A stretch of DNA of 64,000 bases from VRUE01 sp963770315 (GCA_963770315.1 CAVYPC010000002.1:2728001-2792000); one strand, 5' to 3'; positions 26,697 through 35,546 are shown, counted from the first letter of the stretch. Notes: generated from the letters alone by a model not told the origin. Translations and numbers: made by a program.

Positions 26697-28687
26697 ACCC
26701 CGCGCACCAAAATCGGTTGCGAGCCCGCCGGCTCGTAGGGCCAGTCGTCCTGCGCGGGCGCGTAGGCCCTGAACTGGAAGCGAACGCCGCGGCTGTCGTC
26801 GTCGCTGAAGCGGTAGGCGTAGTGGAAGCGACCGTGGCTGTCGGTCTGGACCGTCCGGAACTCGGCCCAGGGAAGGTCGGGCAGGCGGAACTGCAGCTGC
26901 ACCGTCTTGCCCCCCGCCGGTATCTCCCCGGGCCGGGCGGCCACCTTGCCGTGGAAGACCAGGGGCGCGCCGCCCACCCTCGCTACGCCCGAGGAGGCTC
27001 GTAGCCGTACCTGGCTCCGAACCTGCAACTGGAGTGCGCGCCCGGCTGAGTGGGCGAGCGTCGGGCTGCCGTCGAAGCTGGCCACGATCGTCCGGCTGGG
27101 TCCGGGGGCGGCTTGGATTGCGAACGATCCGTCGGCCCCCGTTCGCACGGTCGACACCCGCGTAGCCGGATGGGCGCCGCTGGCGAACTGCTCGACGATC
27201 CGCACCGGCTGGCCCCCCAGCGGCGAGCTGATGCCGCCGATGAGGCTGCCTTCGAAGAGGACGCCGCGGCCGTAGGGCACTGTGCGCTTCAGGTCCCGAC
27301 CGTGGAAGCCGGCCCGCAGCGTCGTCGTCGCCTTGAGCGGGTTGGAGAGGAGCATCGGCCCGCCGTTCCCCCTCCGTGTCGTGGTTGCCGGGTTGCCGGC
27401 ATCGTCGTAGCCGATCGCCTGGAATTCGTACTCGCCCGCCGGGTAGGCGTCGGAGCTCCAACGGGCGCGCAGCTCGCCAGCCACGGGTGGCGCCGGCGGA
27501 AGCGCTTCGAAGCGGTCGCCCGATCCTGCCCGCCGGATGCCGATCGAGCCGCGCGAGAGGTCCGGTCCAGATAGTGGGTCGGCGATCCGGACCCGCAGCA
27601 GGTCAGGGTCGCGCGGGTCCTGGGAGTTGGCGAAGGCGAGGGCGGGCGGAGTGCGGTCGATCCTCACCCATGCTTCTTGCGGGGCGCGGTTGGCGATGCC
27701 ATTGCTCTGCGCTCCGTCGTCGACGTTGCCGGCTGCGTCTCGCGCGTAATAAGCGACCCGGTGCGCTCCCTCTTCGACCACGCTGGCACTGGCGTACTCG
27801 CCGGGAGCGACCGTCGGCGCGCCATCGTCGACGCGGATCGCGGTGAAGGGCGGCTGGCCGTTGCCGCCGGTCGGCTCCATCCCCGACCCGGTGTCGGTTG
27901 CGCGCGCGGCCAACCAGGCGGTCCGGTTCGTCCAGCCGGCAGGCGCCCCGCTGAGCTGCGTGATCGGATCGGCGATGTCGACGCGAAGCACCGCGCGACC
28001 GCTCGTGGGGGACTTCATCCCCGAGCCCGAGACGGCGACGGCGTGGAGGTAGCTGGTCCCCTCCGGCAAGGCGCCGATCTCGACTTCGTCTTCCCCGACG
28101 CCGCCCCTGAGCGTGGTCTCGGTATCGGTGCAGCGATCGAGCGCGGCGCAGGGAGGCCTCTCCGGCGCGGCGTCGATCGAGACGGCGTAGCCTCGTATCC
28201 CCGAGAGCGGCAAGGGGCCCGATGGGTGGCCGAGGCGGACCCGCAGCGGGAAGGCGGTGCGGCCGACCCAGCTCGGGACGGGCTCGGGCTCGATCGAGGC
28301 GGGCCTGACGTTGTCGAAGCGCAGTTGCGCGACCGCCACCGGCCCCTGTTCCCCAGCTTTGTCCTCGAGCCAGACTTCGGCGCTGTATGAGCCGGGGACC
28401 ATGGGCACGCTCAGCCCCCCGACCCCATCGCGCGCCGGGACGAACAGGGTTTCTTCGATCGCGGTCCCTTGCGGATTGCGGAGCCGGTAGTGGGTCGCGG
28501 CGAGCGGCGCCCCGTCATTGGCCGGGTTCGTCCAGGCGAGCCCGAAGCGGTTCGTCGGGTGCCAGACGTCGCCACCGCTGACGTGGAGGTCGGCGGGCCG
28601 CGGTGGGCTCGCAGCCGCCGTACCGGCGAGGCAGAGGAGCGCTCCGGCGAGCGCCACGGGGGACGCCAGCCATCTCCCCGCCCTCAT
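26693..28687 (-). CDS. Large secreted protein with Ig-like/beta domains, partner of the sigma fusion
   Basis: Predicted 664 residues. A signal peptide (WLASPVALAGALLCLAGTAAA) is followed by repeated beta-rich segments: WTNPANDGAPLAATHYRLRNP, IADPITQLSGAPAGWTNRTAWLAARATD, VRIDRTPPALAFANSQD and TTTLRAGFHGRD, resembling Ig-like or Big domains of exported proteins. No catalytic motif is seen. The ATG overlaps the stop of the upstream sigma/anti-sigma fusion by 4 bases (28684-28687), so the two are translationally coupled. It probably acts at the cell surface, perhaps as ligand or sensor for the membrane-bound regulator (inference). Confidence 0.82.
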   Translation of the reverse strand: MRAGRWLASPVALAGALLCLAGTAAASPPRPADLHVSGGDVWHPTNRFGLAWTNPANDGAPLAATHYRLRNPQGTAIEETLFVPARDGVGGLSVPMVPGSYSAEVWLEDKAGEQGPVAVAQLRFDNVRPASIEPEPVPSWVGRTAFPLRVRLGHPSGPLPLSGIRGYAVSIDAAPERPPCAALDRCTDTETTLRGGVGEDEVEIGALPEGTSYLHAVAVSGSGMKSPTSGRAVLRVDIADPITQLSGAPAGWTNRTAWLAARATDTGSGMEPTGGNGQPPFTAIRVDDGAPTVAPGEYASASVVEEGAHRVAYYARDAAGNVDDGAQSNGIANRAPQEAWVRIDRTPPALAFANSQDPRDPDLLRVRIADPLSGPDLSRGSIGIRRAGSGDRFEALPPAPPVAGELRARWSSDAYPAGEYEFQAIGYDDAGNPATTTRRGNGGPMLLSNPLKATTTLRAGFHGRDLKRTVPYGRGVLFEGSLIGGISSPLGGQPVRIVEQFASGAHPATRVSTVRTGADGSFAIQAAPGPSRTIVASFDGSPTLAHSAGRALQLQVRSQVRLRASSGVARVGGAPLVFHGKVAARPGEIPAGGKTVQLQFRLPDLPWAEFRTVQTDSHGRFHYAYRFSDDDSRGVRFQFRAYAPAQDDWPYEPAGSQPILVRGV

Positions 28688-29910
28688 GGACCGAACTCCC
28701 CAGCGGCGCTGCCGCTCGTGGCGTCGGACGGTTCGGCCGCGGTCGGCGCTGAAGCCGGTTCGGGGGGCGGTGCGTATTCGACTGCGCCCGCTTCTGCCGC
28801 TTCCGGCGCCGGCTCGGGCGGTTCCGGTGCGGGTTCCGGTTGCTGGGCGGGCGGTGGCGTTTGCTGGTCGGATGGCGGCGCCGCCGGTTCGTACTCGACC
28901 GCGGGCGGTGCGGCCTCCTCGAGCACTCGCTTGGAGACCCGCTCGATCTTCGCCTGGGTCGCGTGTTGCGGCTCGATGTCGAGCGGCACCGGCGCGACCC
29001 CGGTGGCGACACAGGCGGCGGCGCCGCCCACCGTGCCGGCGCAGATCGCCAGCGCCTTGGCGAGGGCCGCCATTCCGGCCCCGCGCGTGCCGCCCGCGGC
29101 GGCGACCTGGGCAATGCCGCCGTCGCTAGCCCCGCCGCCGGGCAGCCGCGAGTGCAGCCCGGCGAGCAGTTCCTGCGCCCGCTCCAGCAGTGAGCGCGAG
29201 ACCGGCAGGGCGGGCGCCAGCGCGGCGACCGTGGCGGGCGTGGCTCGGTAGGCCCGCATCGTGGCGCGGCAGGCCGTGCAGGCGCGCAGGTGCTCCCGCA
29301 CCGCGGCGCCGTCCTCGGCGCTTGCCTCGCCGTCGCAGTAGGCCGACAGCAGCGGCCCCAGCTCGGCGCACCGAGTGCCGTCCTCGCTGTGCGTGAGCAG
29401 GCGCCGAAAGCGCTCCCGGCCCTCGGCCAGGCAGCGGTTTACCTTTGTCCGGCTGAAGCCGGTGATCTCGCCGATCTCGGCGTAGGAGTAGCCGGCGGCG
29501 AGCAGGGTGAGGGAGCGCTGCTCGGCCGGCTTCAGCGTGCGCAGCGCCTCGCGACTGCGGGCGATCCGCTCGCGTTGCTCGAGCCGCTCACCCGGGCTCG
29601 CCCCTGTGGCCGCGATTCGCGCGATCGGGTCGCCCGCCTCGTCCTCGCCTACCCCGAGCAGTCGCTCGCGCTGGCGACGGATCGCCAGCGCCTCGTGCTT
29701 GACCACCGTCTTCATCCAGCGGATCAGCTCGCGCGGGCGGTCGCTTGGGGCTTTGACCAGCAAGATCTCCAGTGACCGCTGGTAGGCATCCTCGGCATCG
29801 GCCTCGCAGAACGAGTAGCGCCGCGCCGTCTGCCTCAGCTCGGCGTCCTCGCGAGCGACGAGTTCGACCGCGGCGCGTTTGCGCCCAGCTGTTGCGATAC
29901 CCCCCTGCAC
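28684..29910 (-). CDS. ECF-type sigma factor fused to zinc-finger anti-sigma and membrane/extracellular segment
   Basis: Predicted 408 residues. Order: sigma region 2-like helices (~15-90, YSFCEADAEDAYQRSLEILL), region 4 with HTH (~125-170, LKPAEQRSLTLLAAGYSYAEIGEITGFS), a putative anti-sigma zinc finger (~195-220, LSAYCDGEASAEDGAAVREHLRACTACRATM, the H-x3-C-x2-C pattern), a hydrophobic segment (~268-298, ALAKALAICAGTVGGAAACVATGVA), then a Pro/Glu/Ala-rich tail. Sigma and anti-sigma functions would be in one chain, with the tail outside the membrane. The start is a GTG; a downstream start is possible. It is coupled to the secreted-protein gene and divergent from the epimerase gene. Confidence 0.83.
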   Translation of the reverse strand: MQGGIATAGRKRAAVELVAREDAELRQTARRYSFCEADAEDAYQRSLEILLVKAPSDRPRELIRWMKTVVKHEALAIRRQRERLLGVGEDEAGDPIARIAATGASPGERLEQRERIARSREALRTLKPAEQRSLTLLAAGYSYAEIGEITGFSRTKVNRCLAEGRERFRRLLTHSEDGTRCAELGPLLSAYCDGEASAEDGAAVREHLRACTACRATMRAYRATPATVAALAPALPVSRSLLERAQELLAGLHSRLPGGGASDGGIAQVAAAGGTRGAGMAALAKALAICAGTVGGAAACVATGVAPVPLDIEPQHATQAKIERVSKRVLEEAAPPAVEYEPAAPPSDQQTPPPAQQPEPAPEPPEPAPEAAEAGAVEYAPPPEPASAPTAAEPSDATSGSAAGEFGP

Positions 29911-30056
29911 CGATCAGCTCCGTCGTCCGAACATGCCAGGTAGAGCCTGGGACAGGGCGGGGTTCTCCCCCCGCCTGGACGGTTGGCCGACCGAATTCCC
30001 CGCTATTTGCGAACCAAGCCGTCTACGCAGCCGGGACCCGGGGCAGCCGGGACCCC

Positions 30057-30108
30057 GGACGTGTCCGAGCTTACGGGTCCATATGGCACGGAAAACTCGG
30101 ACACGTCC
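30057..30108. promoter_or_regulatory. Hyphenated palindrome in the divergent sigma/epimerase promoter region
   Basis: GGACGTGTCCGAG (30057-30069) and CTCGGACACGTCC (30096-30108) form an exact 13-base inverted repeat with a 26-base centre. It lies in the 226-base gap between two divergent genes, so it is more likely an operator or attenuator than a terminator. Its GTGTCCG core is also present in the two palindromic elements at 24.3 and 58.5 kb, but the rest differs. Confidence 0.5.
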
Positions 30109-30136
30109 TCGGGGGTCACGTGTAGCATCCGCCGCC

Positions 30137-31084
30137 ATGACGACCTGCGTGATCACTGGCGGCGCTGGATTCCTCGGTTCGCACCTCTGCGAGCACCTGC
30201 TCGGCAAGGGGTACCGGGTGATCTGCATCGACAACCTCGAGACCGGCTCGCTGCAGAACATCGAGCACATCCGCGACGACGCCTTCGACTTTCGTCATAT
30301 CGACATCACCGAACAGGTCGATATCCCCGAGGAGGTCGACTTCGTCTACCACCTCGCCTCCCCCGCCAGCCCGATCGACTACCTGCGGCTGCCGCTGCAC
30401 ACGCTCAAAGTCGGCTCGCACGGCACCCACCACATGCTCGGCGTCGCCAAGTTCAAGCGCGCCCGCTTCCTGATTGCCTCCACCAGCGAGGTCTACGGCG
30501 ACCCCCAGGTCCACCCTCAGACCGAGGACTACTGGGGCCACGTCAACCCGATCGGCCCGCGCGGCGTCTACGACGAGGCGAAGCGCTACGCCGAGGCGCT
30601 GACGATGGCCTACCACCGCCAGCAGGGCGTCGACACCTCGATCGTGCGGATCTTCAACACCTACGGGCCGCGGATGCGGGCGCACGACGGGCGGGCCATC
30701 CCCACCTTCCTGCGCCAGGCTCTGAAGGATCAGAACCTGACCGTCTTCGGCGACGGCAGCCAGACGCGCAGCTTCTGTTACGTCGACGACCTGATCCGCG
30801 GCATCGTCGCCCTCGCCGAGTCCGACGTGCACACCCCGGTCAACGTCGGCAACCCCAACGAGTTCACCTTGCTGGAACTCGCCAAAGCGGTGATCGAGGT
30901 GACCGATTCGCGCTCGGAGATCATCTACGAGCCGCTGCCGGTTGACGATCCCCAGCAGCGCCAGCCGGATATCACCCGCGCTCGCGACCTGCTCGGCTGG
31001 GAACCGCAGGTCGAGCTGCGTGAGGGGCTGCAGCGCACGATCGAGCAGGCCGGCATCGAGCGCCTCGCCGGCGCCTCGGACTGA
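30137..31084 (+). CDS. NAD-dependent epimerase/dehydratase, UDP-glucuronate decarboxylase-like
   Basis: Predicted 315 residues. Extended SDR: VITGGAGFLGSHLCEHLL binds NAD, IDNLETGSLQNIEH follows, HLASPASPIDYLRLPLHTL is typical of UDP-xylose synthase, STSEVYGDPQVHPQ holds the catalytic Ser/Thr, and RGVYDEAKRYAEAL the Tyr-x3-Lys. RIFNTYGPRM and RSFCYVDDLI are also family blocks. It would convert UDP-glucuronate to UDP-xylose for surface glycans. The ATG is 8 bases after -10 TAGCAT; an upstream open frame of about 86 codons is GC-atypical and covers the palindrome, so it was rejected. Confidence 0.9.
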   Translation: MTTCVITGGAGFLGSHLCEHLLGKGYRVICIDNLETGSLQNIEHIRDDAFDFRHIDITEQVDIPEEVDFVYHLASPASPIDYLRLPLHTLKVGSHGTHHMLGVAKFKRARFLIASTSEVYGDPQVHPQTEDYWGHVNPIGPRGVYDEAKRYAEALTMAYHRQQGVDTSIVRIFNTYGPRMRAHDGRAIPTFLRQALKDQNLTVFGDGSQTRSFCYVDDLIRGIVALAESDVHTPVNVGNPNEFTLLELAKAVIEVTDSRSEIIYEPLPVDDPQQRQPDITRARDLLGWEPQVELREGLQRTIEQAGIERLAGASD

Positions 31085-31133
31085 GCCCGGCCCGCCGGCG
31101 CCCCAGCGCACGGCTGCCAATATCCTCCGTCTG

Positions 31134-32780
31134 ATGGCCAGTAAGACCGACAAAGCCGCCGTCGAAGAGGCCGCCCGCACGATCGCCCCGCTGGTCGGGC
31201 CCGACGACGAGCGGGTCTTCACCGACTCGGGGATCGAGATCGAAGCCCTGTACACCGAGGACGACGTCGCCCCGGACCTCGAAGAGCGGCTCGGCACGCC
31301 GGGCGGGCCCCCCTTCACCCGCGGCATCCACGAGAGGATGTACCGCGATCGGCTCTGGACGATGCGCCAGTACGCCGGCTTCGCCTCCCCCGAGGACACC
31401 AACGAGCGCTATCGCTACCTGATCGAGCACGGCTCGACCGGGCTCTCGATGGCCTTCGACCTGCCCACCCAGCTCGGCCGCGACTCCGACGACCCGCTCT
31501 GCAACGGCGAGGTCGGCCGCACCGGCGTGCCGATCGACACGATCGAGGACATGCGGATCTGCTTCGACCAGATCCCGCTCGACGGCGTCTCGACCTCGAT
31601 GACGATCAATGCCCCGGCGGCGATCCTGCTGCTGCTCTACGAGCTGGTCGGCGAGGAGCAGGGAGTGCCCTCCGAGAAGCTGCGCGGCACGGTCCAGAAC
31701 GACGTGCTGAAGGAGTACATGGCGCGCGGTAACTACATCTACCCGCCCGAGCCGACGATGCGCTTGACCACCGACATCTTCGAGTACTGCCGCGAGAACG
31801 TGCCGAAATGGAACACGATCTCGATCTCCGGCTACCACATCCGCGAGAAGGGCTGCTCGGCTGTCCAGGAGGTTGCCTTCACGCTCTCCAACGCGATCGC
31901 CTACGTCGAAGCGGCGCTCGATCGCGGCCTCAAGATCGACGAGTTCGCGACCCGCCTCGCCTTCTTCTTCAACTGCCACAACAACGTCTTCCAGGAGGTC
32001 GCCAAGTTCCGCGCCGCGCGGCGGATGTGGGCGAAGATCGTCGAGGAGCGCTTCGGGGCCAAGGACCCCAACTCGATGAAGATCCGCTTCCACACCCAGA
32101 CCGGCGGCGTGACCCTGCAGGCGCAGCAGCCCGAGGTCAACATCATCCGCGTCGCCCTGCAGGGCTTCGCCGCGGTCAGCGGCGGCACCCAGTCGCTGCA
32201 CACCAACGGCTTCGACGAGGCGCTGGCGCTGCCGACCGAGCGCTCCGCCCGGATCGCCCTGCGCACCCAACAGGTGCTCGCCCACGAGTCCGGCGTCGCC
32301 GACACCGTCGACCCCTTCGCCGGCTCCTACTTCGTCGAGTCGCTGACCGACGAGATCGAAGCGCGCGCCTGGGAGCTGATCGGCAAGGTCGAGGAGATGG
32401 GCGGCTCGGTCGAGGCGCTGGATTTCATGCAGAAGGAGATCGAGGAGTCGGCGCACTCCTACCACGAGCGCTACAAGTCGGGCCAGGACGTGATCGTGGG
32501 CGTGAACAAATACGTCACCGACCAGGTCGACGACGTCGACATCCTCCGCGTCGACCCCGAGTCCGAGCGGCGCCAGCTGGCGCGCTTGAAGGCCTTCAAG
32601 GAGTCCCGCGACCAGGCGGCGGTGGAGAAGAAGCTGGAGACGGTGCGCGACGTCGCCCGCGGCGAGGGCAACCTGCTGCACCCGATCCGCGCCGCGCTCG
32701 CGGCCGACGCCTCGATCGGCGAGGTCTGCGGCGCGATGCGCGACGTCTTCGGCGAATACAAGGGCGGCGCCTTCTTCTAG
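31134..32780 (+). CDS. Methylmalonyl-CoA mutase family, large (substrate-binding) subunit without B12 domain
   Basis: Predicted 548 residues. TIM-barrel catalytic domain of acyl-CoA mutases: FTRGIHERMYRDRLWTMRQYAGF, GLSMAFDLPTQLGRDSDDP, GTVQNDVLKEYMARGNYIYPPEPTMRL, ISISGYHIREKG, KIRFHTQTGGVTLQAQQP and ESGVADTVDPFAGSYFVE. The B12-binding domain is absent, so a separate small subunit is needed, as in archaeal and isobutyryl-CoA mutases. It isomerises methylmalonyl-CoA to succinyl-CoA, or a related acyl-CoA. The carboxylase beta subunit 1.1 kb downstream supports propionyl-CoA metabolism. ATG 7 bases after -10 TATCCT. Confidence 0.93.
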   Translation: MASKTDKAAVEEAARTIAPLVGPDDERVFTDSGIEIEALYTEDDVAPDLEERLGTPGGPPFTRGIHERMYRDRLWTMRQYAGFASPEDTNERYRYLIEHGSTGLSMAFDLPTQLGRDSDDPLCNGEVGRTGVPIDTIEDMRICFDQIPLDGVSTSMTINAPAAILLLLYELVGEEQGVPSEKLRGTVQNDVLKEYMARGNYIYPPEPTMRLTTDIFEYCRENVPKWNTISISGYHIREKGCSAVQEVAFTLSNAIAYVEAALDRGLKIDEFATRLAFFFNCHNNVFQEVAKFRAARRMWAKIVEERFGAKDPNSMKIRFHTQTGGVTLQAQQPEVNIIRVALQGFAAVSGGTQSLHTNGFDEALALPTERSARIALRTQQVLAHESGVADTVDPFAGSYFVESLTDEIEARAWELIGKVEEMGGSVEALDFMQKEIEESAHSYHERYKSGQDVIVGVNKYVTDQVDDVDILRVDPESERRQLARLKAFKESRDQAAVEKKLETVRDVARGEGNLLHPIRAALAADASIGEVCGAMRDVFGEYKGGAFF

Positions 32781-32838
32781 CGCCGCTCGATTGCAGCTTT
32801 TTCACCCCTCATATGGGGGCAAAGCTGCAATCGGCGCT
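32779..32838 (+). terminator. Hairpin after the mutase gene
   Basis: CGATTGCAGCTTT (32788-32800) and AAAGCTGCAATCG (32821-32833) form an exact 13-bp stem, extended by AGCGCC/GGCGCT at the base and CCCC/GGGG inside. It begins at the mutase stop codon. Confidence 0.7.
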
Positions 32839-32902
32839 GAAGGGTTGCGTGCAGGTGGGGGAGCGGGCAGGAGCGCGGCCCTGGGGGTGGAAGCGGGCCC
32901 CA

Positions 32903-33112
32903 ATGATCGAGGCCTCTAGGACGCTGATGAAGTCCGAGCCGGAGCTGGCCGAGCTGGTTGCGGCGGTCGAGGGCGTCGAGGTGACGATGGCCGAGAAGGG
33001 CTTCGGCACGCGCGTGGAGTTGCGCGCGGACGAGAGATCCGGCCTCGAAGAGGCCGACTTGGAGCGCTTCCTGGACGATCTGGCCGAGCCGCGCAAGCAG
33101 CCGTTCGCATAA
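32903..33112 (+). CDS. Small protein of unknown function
   Basis: Predicted 69 residues, with strong third-position GC typical of local genes. The sequence alternates helix and strand (ELAELVAAVEGVEVTMAEKG, GTRVELRADE, ADLERFLDDLAE). Its position between the mutase and carboxylase suggested an acyl-CoA carboxylase epsilon subunit, but the sequence does not resemble those I know. The exact start is uncertain: no Shine-Dalgarno precedes this ATG and an in-frame ATG exists 8 codons later. It ends 19 bases before the next gene, so the two may be co-transcribed. Confidence 0.55.
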   Translation: MIEASRTLMKSEPELAELVAAVEGVEVTMAEKGFGTRVELRADERSGLEEADLERFLDDLAEPRKQPFA

Positions 33113-33131
33113 CCACAAGGAGAAGACCGAC

Positions 33132-33863
33132 TTGAAGCAGCTGAGCAAGCACCTGAACTTCGCCAACGCGATCTCCTGCATCGCCCTCTTCGTGGCGCTC
33201 AGCGGGGCGGCATACGCGGCGACGACGACGCTGGGCGTGAAGTCGGTCAAGACCCAGAACCTCGCCAACGGCTCGGTGACGACGCTCAAGCTCCGCGGCG
33301 GCTCGGTGACGAACCTGAAGCTCCGCAACGGCGCCGTGACCGGCGCCAAGATCGCCAACGCGACGATCGGCTCGACCCAGCTGGCGAAAGGAGCGATCCG
33401 CTCCGAACAGCTCGGCGGCGGGGTCGTGACCCAGGACAAGTTGAAGAAGGGCGCCGTGACCAGCGAAAAAATCGCCACGGCCGCCGTCTCCGAGTCCCAG
33501 CTGAGCGAAAACGCGGTCGGCTTCGGCAAGATCCAAAAAGGAGTGATCTCCGCCGCCAACCTGACCCCGACCTTCCTTGCTCAGCTCGTCAAGAACATCA
33601 GCTATGTGACGGCGTCGAGTGCCGCCAATGCCGAACCTCAGTCGAAGTCGGCCACGGCACTTTGCCCAGCCGGCAAGCAGGTGACGGGCGGCGGCGCCCG
33701 GATCAACGGCGCCGAAGCGAAAACGGTCGCAATCACGGAATCGATCCCGGCGCTCGGCGGCGAAAGCAAGAGGACCGGTTGGACGGCCTCGGCGATCGAA
33801 ATCACCGGCGCCCTCGCCAAACCGTGGGCCGTCGAAGCCTTCGCTATCTGCGCCGAATTCTGA
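33132..33863 (+). CDS. Secreted protein with NGxVTxxKLxxG beta-repeat
   Basis: Predicted 243 residues from a TTG start with a good Shine-Dalgarno (AAGGAGAAG). The N-terminus (FANAISCIALFVALSGAAYA) is a signal peptide like that of the collagen-like protein at 39.7 kb. Residues ~40-145 are imperfect repeats of the type NGSVTTLKLRGGSV, GAVTGAKIANATI, GAIRSEQLGGGVV, with a period of about 10 residues, suggesting a beta-solenoid or fibrous stalk. The C-terminal 90 residues are a small globular domain with two cysteines (ALCPAGKQ, FAICAEF). Glu and Lys use GAA/AAA more than neighbouring metabolic genes. Function probably structural at the cell surface. Confidence 0.8.
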   Translation: MKQLSKHLNFANAISCIALFVALSGAAYAATTTLGVKSVKTQNLANGSVTTLKLRGGSVTNLKLRNGAVTGAKIANATIGSTQLAKGAIRSEQLGGGVVTQDKLKKGAVTSEKIATAAVSESQLSENAVGFGKIQKGVISAANLTPTFLAQLVKNISYVTASSAANAEPQSKSATALCPAGKQVTGGGARINGAEAKTVAITESIPALGGESKRTGWTASAIEITGALAKPWAVEAFAICAEF

Positions 33864-33874
33864 GCCTTGGGTCT

Positions 33875-33905
33875 GCCTGAGGCCGGCGAAGGTCTTCCGG
33901 CAGGC
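33875..33905 (+). terminator. Terminator-like hairpin
   Basis: GCCTG-AGG-CCGG (33875-33886) pairs with CCGG-CAGGC (33897-33905) with a three-base bulge, followed by TCTTAAAT. It lies between the repeat protein and the carboxylase gene. Confidence 0.6.
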
Positions 33906-33929
33906 TCTTAAATAGACTCCCGCGCCGCG

Positions 33930-35498
33930 ATGCGTGAGAGGAATCCGGTCACCCACGAGGAGAAGCTCGCCTACCTGCGCGAGCTGCGCGAGGCGGCGGT
34001 CCACTCCGCCTCCGAGGAGGCGGTGGAGAAGCAGCACGCCAAGGGCAAGCTGACCGCCCGCGAGCGGGTCGAGAAGCTGCTCGACCCGGGCTCTTTCGAG
34101 GAGCTCGACACCTTCGTCCGCCACCGCACCTACGACTTCGAGATGCAGAAACGGCGTCCCTGGGGCGATGCGGTGGTCACCGGCCACGGCACGATTGAAG
34201 GGAGGACTGTTTTTGTCTTCTCTCAAGACTTCACTGTCTTCGGGGGCAGCCTCGGCGAGGTGATGGCGGAGAAGATGTGCAAGGTGATGGATCTCGCCGC
34301 CCAGGTCGGCGCGCCGGTGATCGGGATCAACGACTCCGGCGGTGCCCGGATCCAGGAGGGCGTCGTCTCGCTCGGCGCCTACGGCGACGTCTTCGTCCGC
34401 AACGTCCAGTGCTCCGGCGTGATCCCCCAGATCAGCCTGATCATGGGGCCCTGCGCCGGCGGCGCCGTCTACTCGCCGGCGATGACCGACTTCATCTTCA
34501 TGGTCAAAGAGACCTCGCACATGTTCATCACCGGCCCCGAAGTGATCAAAACGGTGACCGGCGAGGAAGTCGAGTTCGAGGAGCTGGGCGGGGCGATGAG
34601 CCACAACTCGAAGTCGGGCGTCGCCCACTTCGCCTCCGAGGACGAGGAGAGCTGCCTCGAGGATGCCCGCTACCTGCTCAGCTTCCTGCCCTCGAACAAC
34701 CTCGAGGCGCCGCCGCGCTTCGAGCCCAGCGATGACCCCGAGCGCGAAGACGACGATCTCGACACCCTCGTCCCCGACGATCCCTCCAAGCCCTACGACA
34801 TGCGCGAGGTGATCTCCCGCATCGTCGACGACGGCGAGTTCTTCGAGGTCCACGAGCACTTCGCCAAGAACATCGTCTGCGGCTTCTCGCGGCTCGACGG
34901 CTTCCCGATCGGCATCGTCGGCAACCAGCCCGCCTTCCTCGCCGGTGTGCTCGACATCGAGGCCTCCGAGAAGGCGGCCCGCTTCGTCCGCACCTGCGAC
35001 GCCTACAACGTCCCGATCGTCACCTTCACCGACGTACCCGGCTTCCTTCCCGGCACCGACCAGGAGTGGAACGGGATCATCCGCCACGGCGCCAAGCTGC
35101 TCTACGCCTTCACCGAGGCGACCGTGCCGAAGCTCACCGTCGTCACCCGCAAGGCCTACGGCGGCGCCTATGACGTGATGAACTCGAAGCACATGCTGGC
35201 CGACTTCAACGTCGCCTGGCCGACCGCCGAGGTCGCGGTGATGGGGCCGGAGGGCGCGGTCAACATCATCTACCGCAAAGACATCGCCTCCTCGCCTACG
35301 CCCGACGAGCGCCGCCAGAAGCTGATCGACGATTACAAAGCCCACTTCGCCAACCCCTACTCGGCGGCGGAGCGCGGTTATATCGACGACGTGATCGAGC
35401 CGCGGGAAACCCGCCCCAAGCTGATCAAGGCGCTGCGCATGCTGCAGTCCAAGCGGGTCGAGCAGCCTAAGCGCAAGCACGGCAACATCCCGCTCTAG
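33930..35498 (+). CDS. Acyl-CoA (propionyl-CoA type) carboxylase, beta/carboxyltransferase subunit
   Basis: Predicted 522 residues. Crotonase-fold carboxyltransferase: KGKLTARERVEKLLDPGSF, FSQDFTVFGGSLGEVMAEK, INDSGGARIQEGVVSLGAYGDVF, IMGPCAGGAVYSPAMTDFIFMV, GNQPAFLAGVLDIEASEKAARFVR, DVPGFLPGTDQEW and GGAYDVMNSKHMLADFNVAWP are all present. It transfers carboxyl from biotin to propionyl-CoA or acetyl-CoA. The biotin carboxylase/BCCP subunit is not in the window. With the upstream mutase it suggests the methylmalonyl-CoA route to succinyl-CoA. -10 TAGACT lies 11 bases before the ATG, with no clear Shine-Dalgarno. Confidence 0.95.
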   Translation: MRERNPVTHEEKLAYLRELREAAVHSASEEAVEKQHAKGKLTARERVEKLLDPGSFEELDTFVRHRTYDFEMQKRRPWGDAVVTGHGTIEGRTVFVFSQDFTVFGGSLGEVMAEKMCKVMDLAAQVGAPVIGINDSGGARIQEGVVSLGAYGDVFVRNVQCSGVIPQISLIMGPCAGGAVYSPAMTDFIFMVKETSHMFITGPEVIKTVTGEEVEFEELGGAMSHNSKSGVAHFASEDEESCLEDARYLLSFLPSNNLEAPPRFEPSDDPEREDDDLDTLVPDDPSKPYDMREVISRIVDDGEFFEVHEHFAKNIVCGFSRLDGFPIGIVGNQPAFLAGVLDIEASEKAARFVRTCDAYNVPIVTFTDVPGFLPGTDQEWNGIIRHGAKLLYAFTEATVPKLTVVTRKAYGGAYDVMNSKHMLADFNVAWPTAEVAVMGPEGAVNIIYRKDIASSPTPDERRQKLIDDYKAHFANPYSAAERGYIDDVIEPRETRPKLIKALRMLQSKRVEQPKRKHGNIPL

Positions 35499-35546
35499 CC
35501 GCGGGTTCCCGGGGATGGCCAGGGCAGCGCCTACCATCCAGTACCG

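Noticed and set aside
32903..33112. Acyl-CoA carboxylase epsilon subunit
   Set aside because: Size and location fit, but the sequence does not resemble the epsilon subunits I know; left as unknown.
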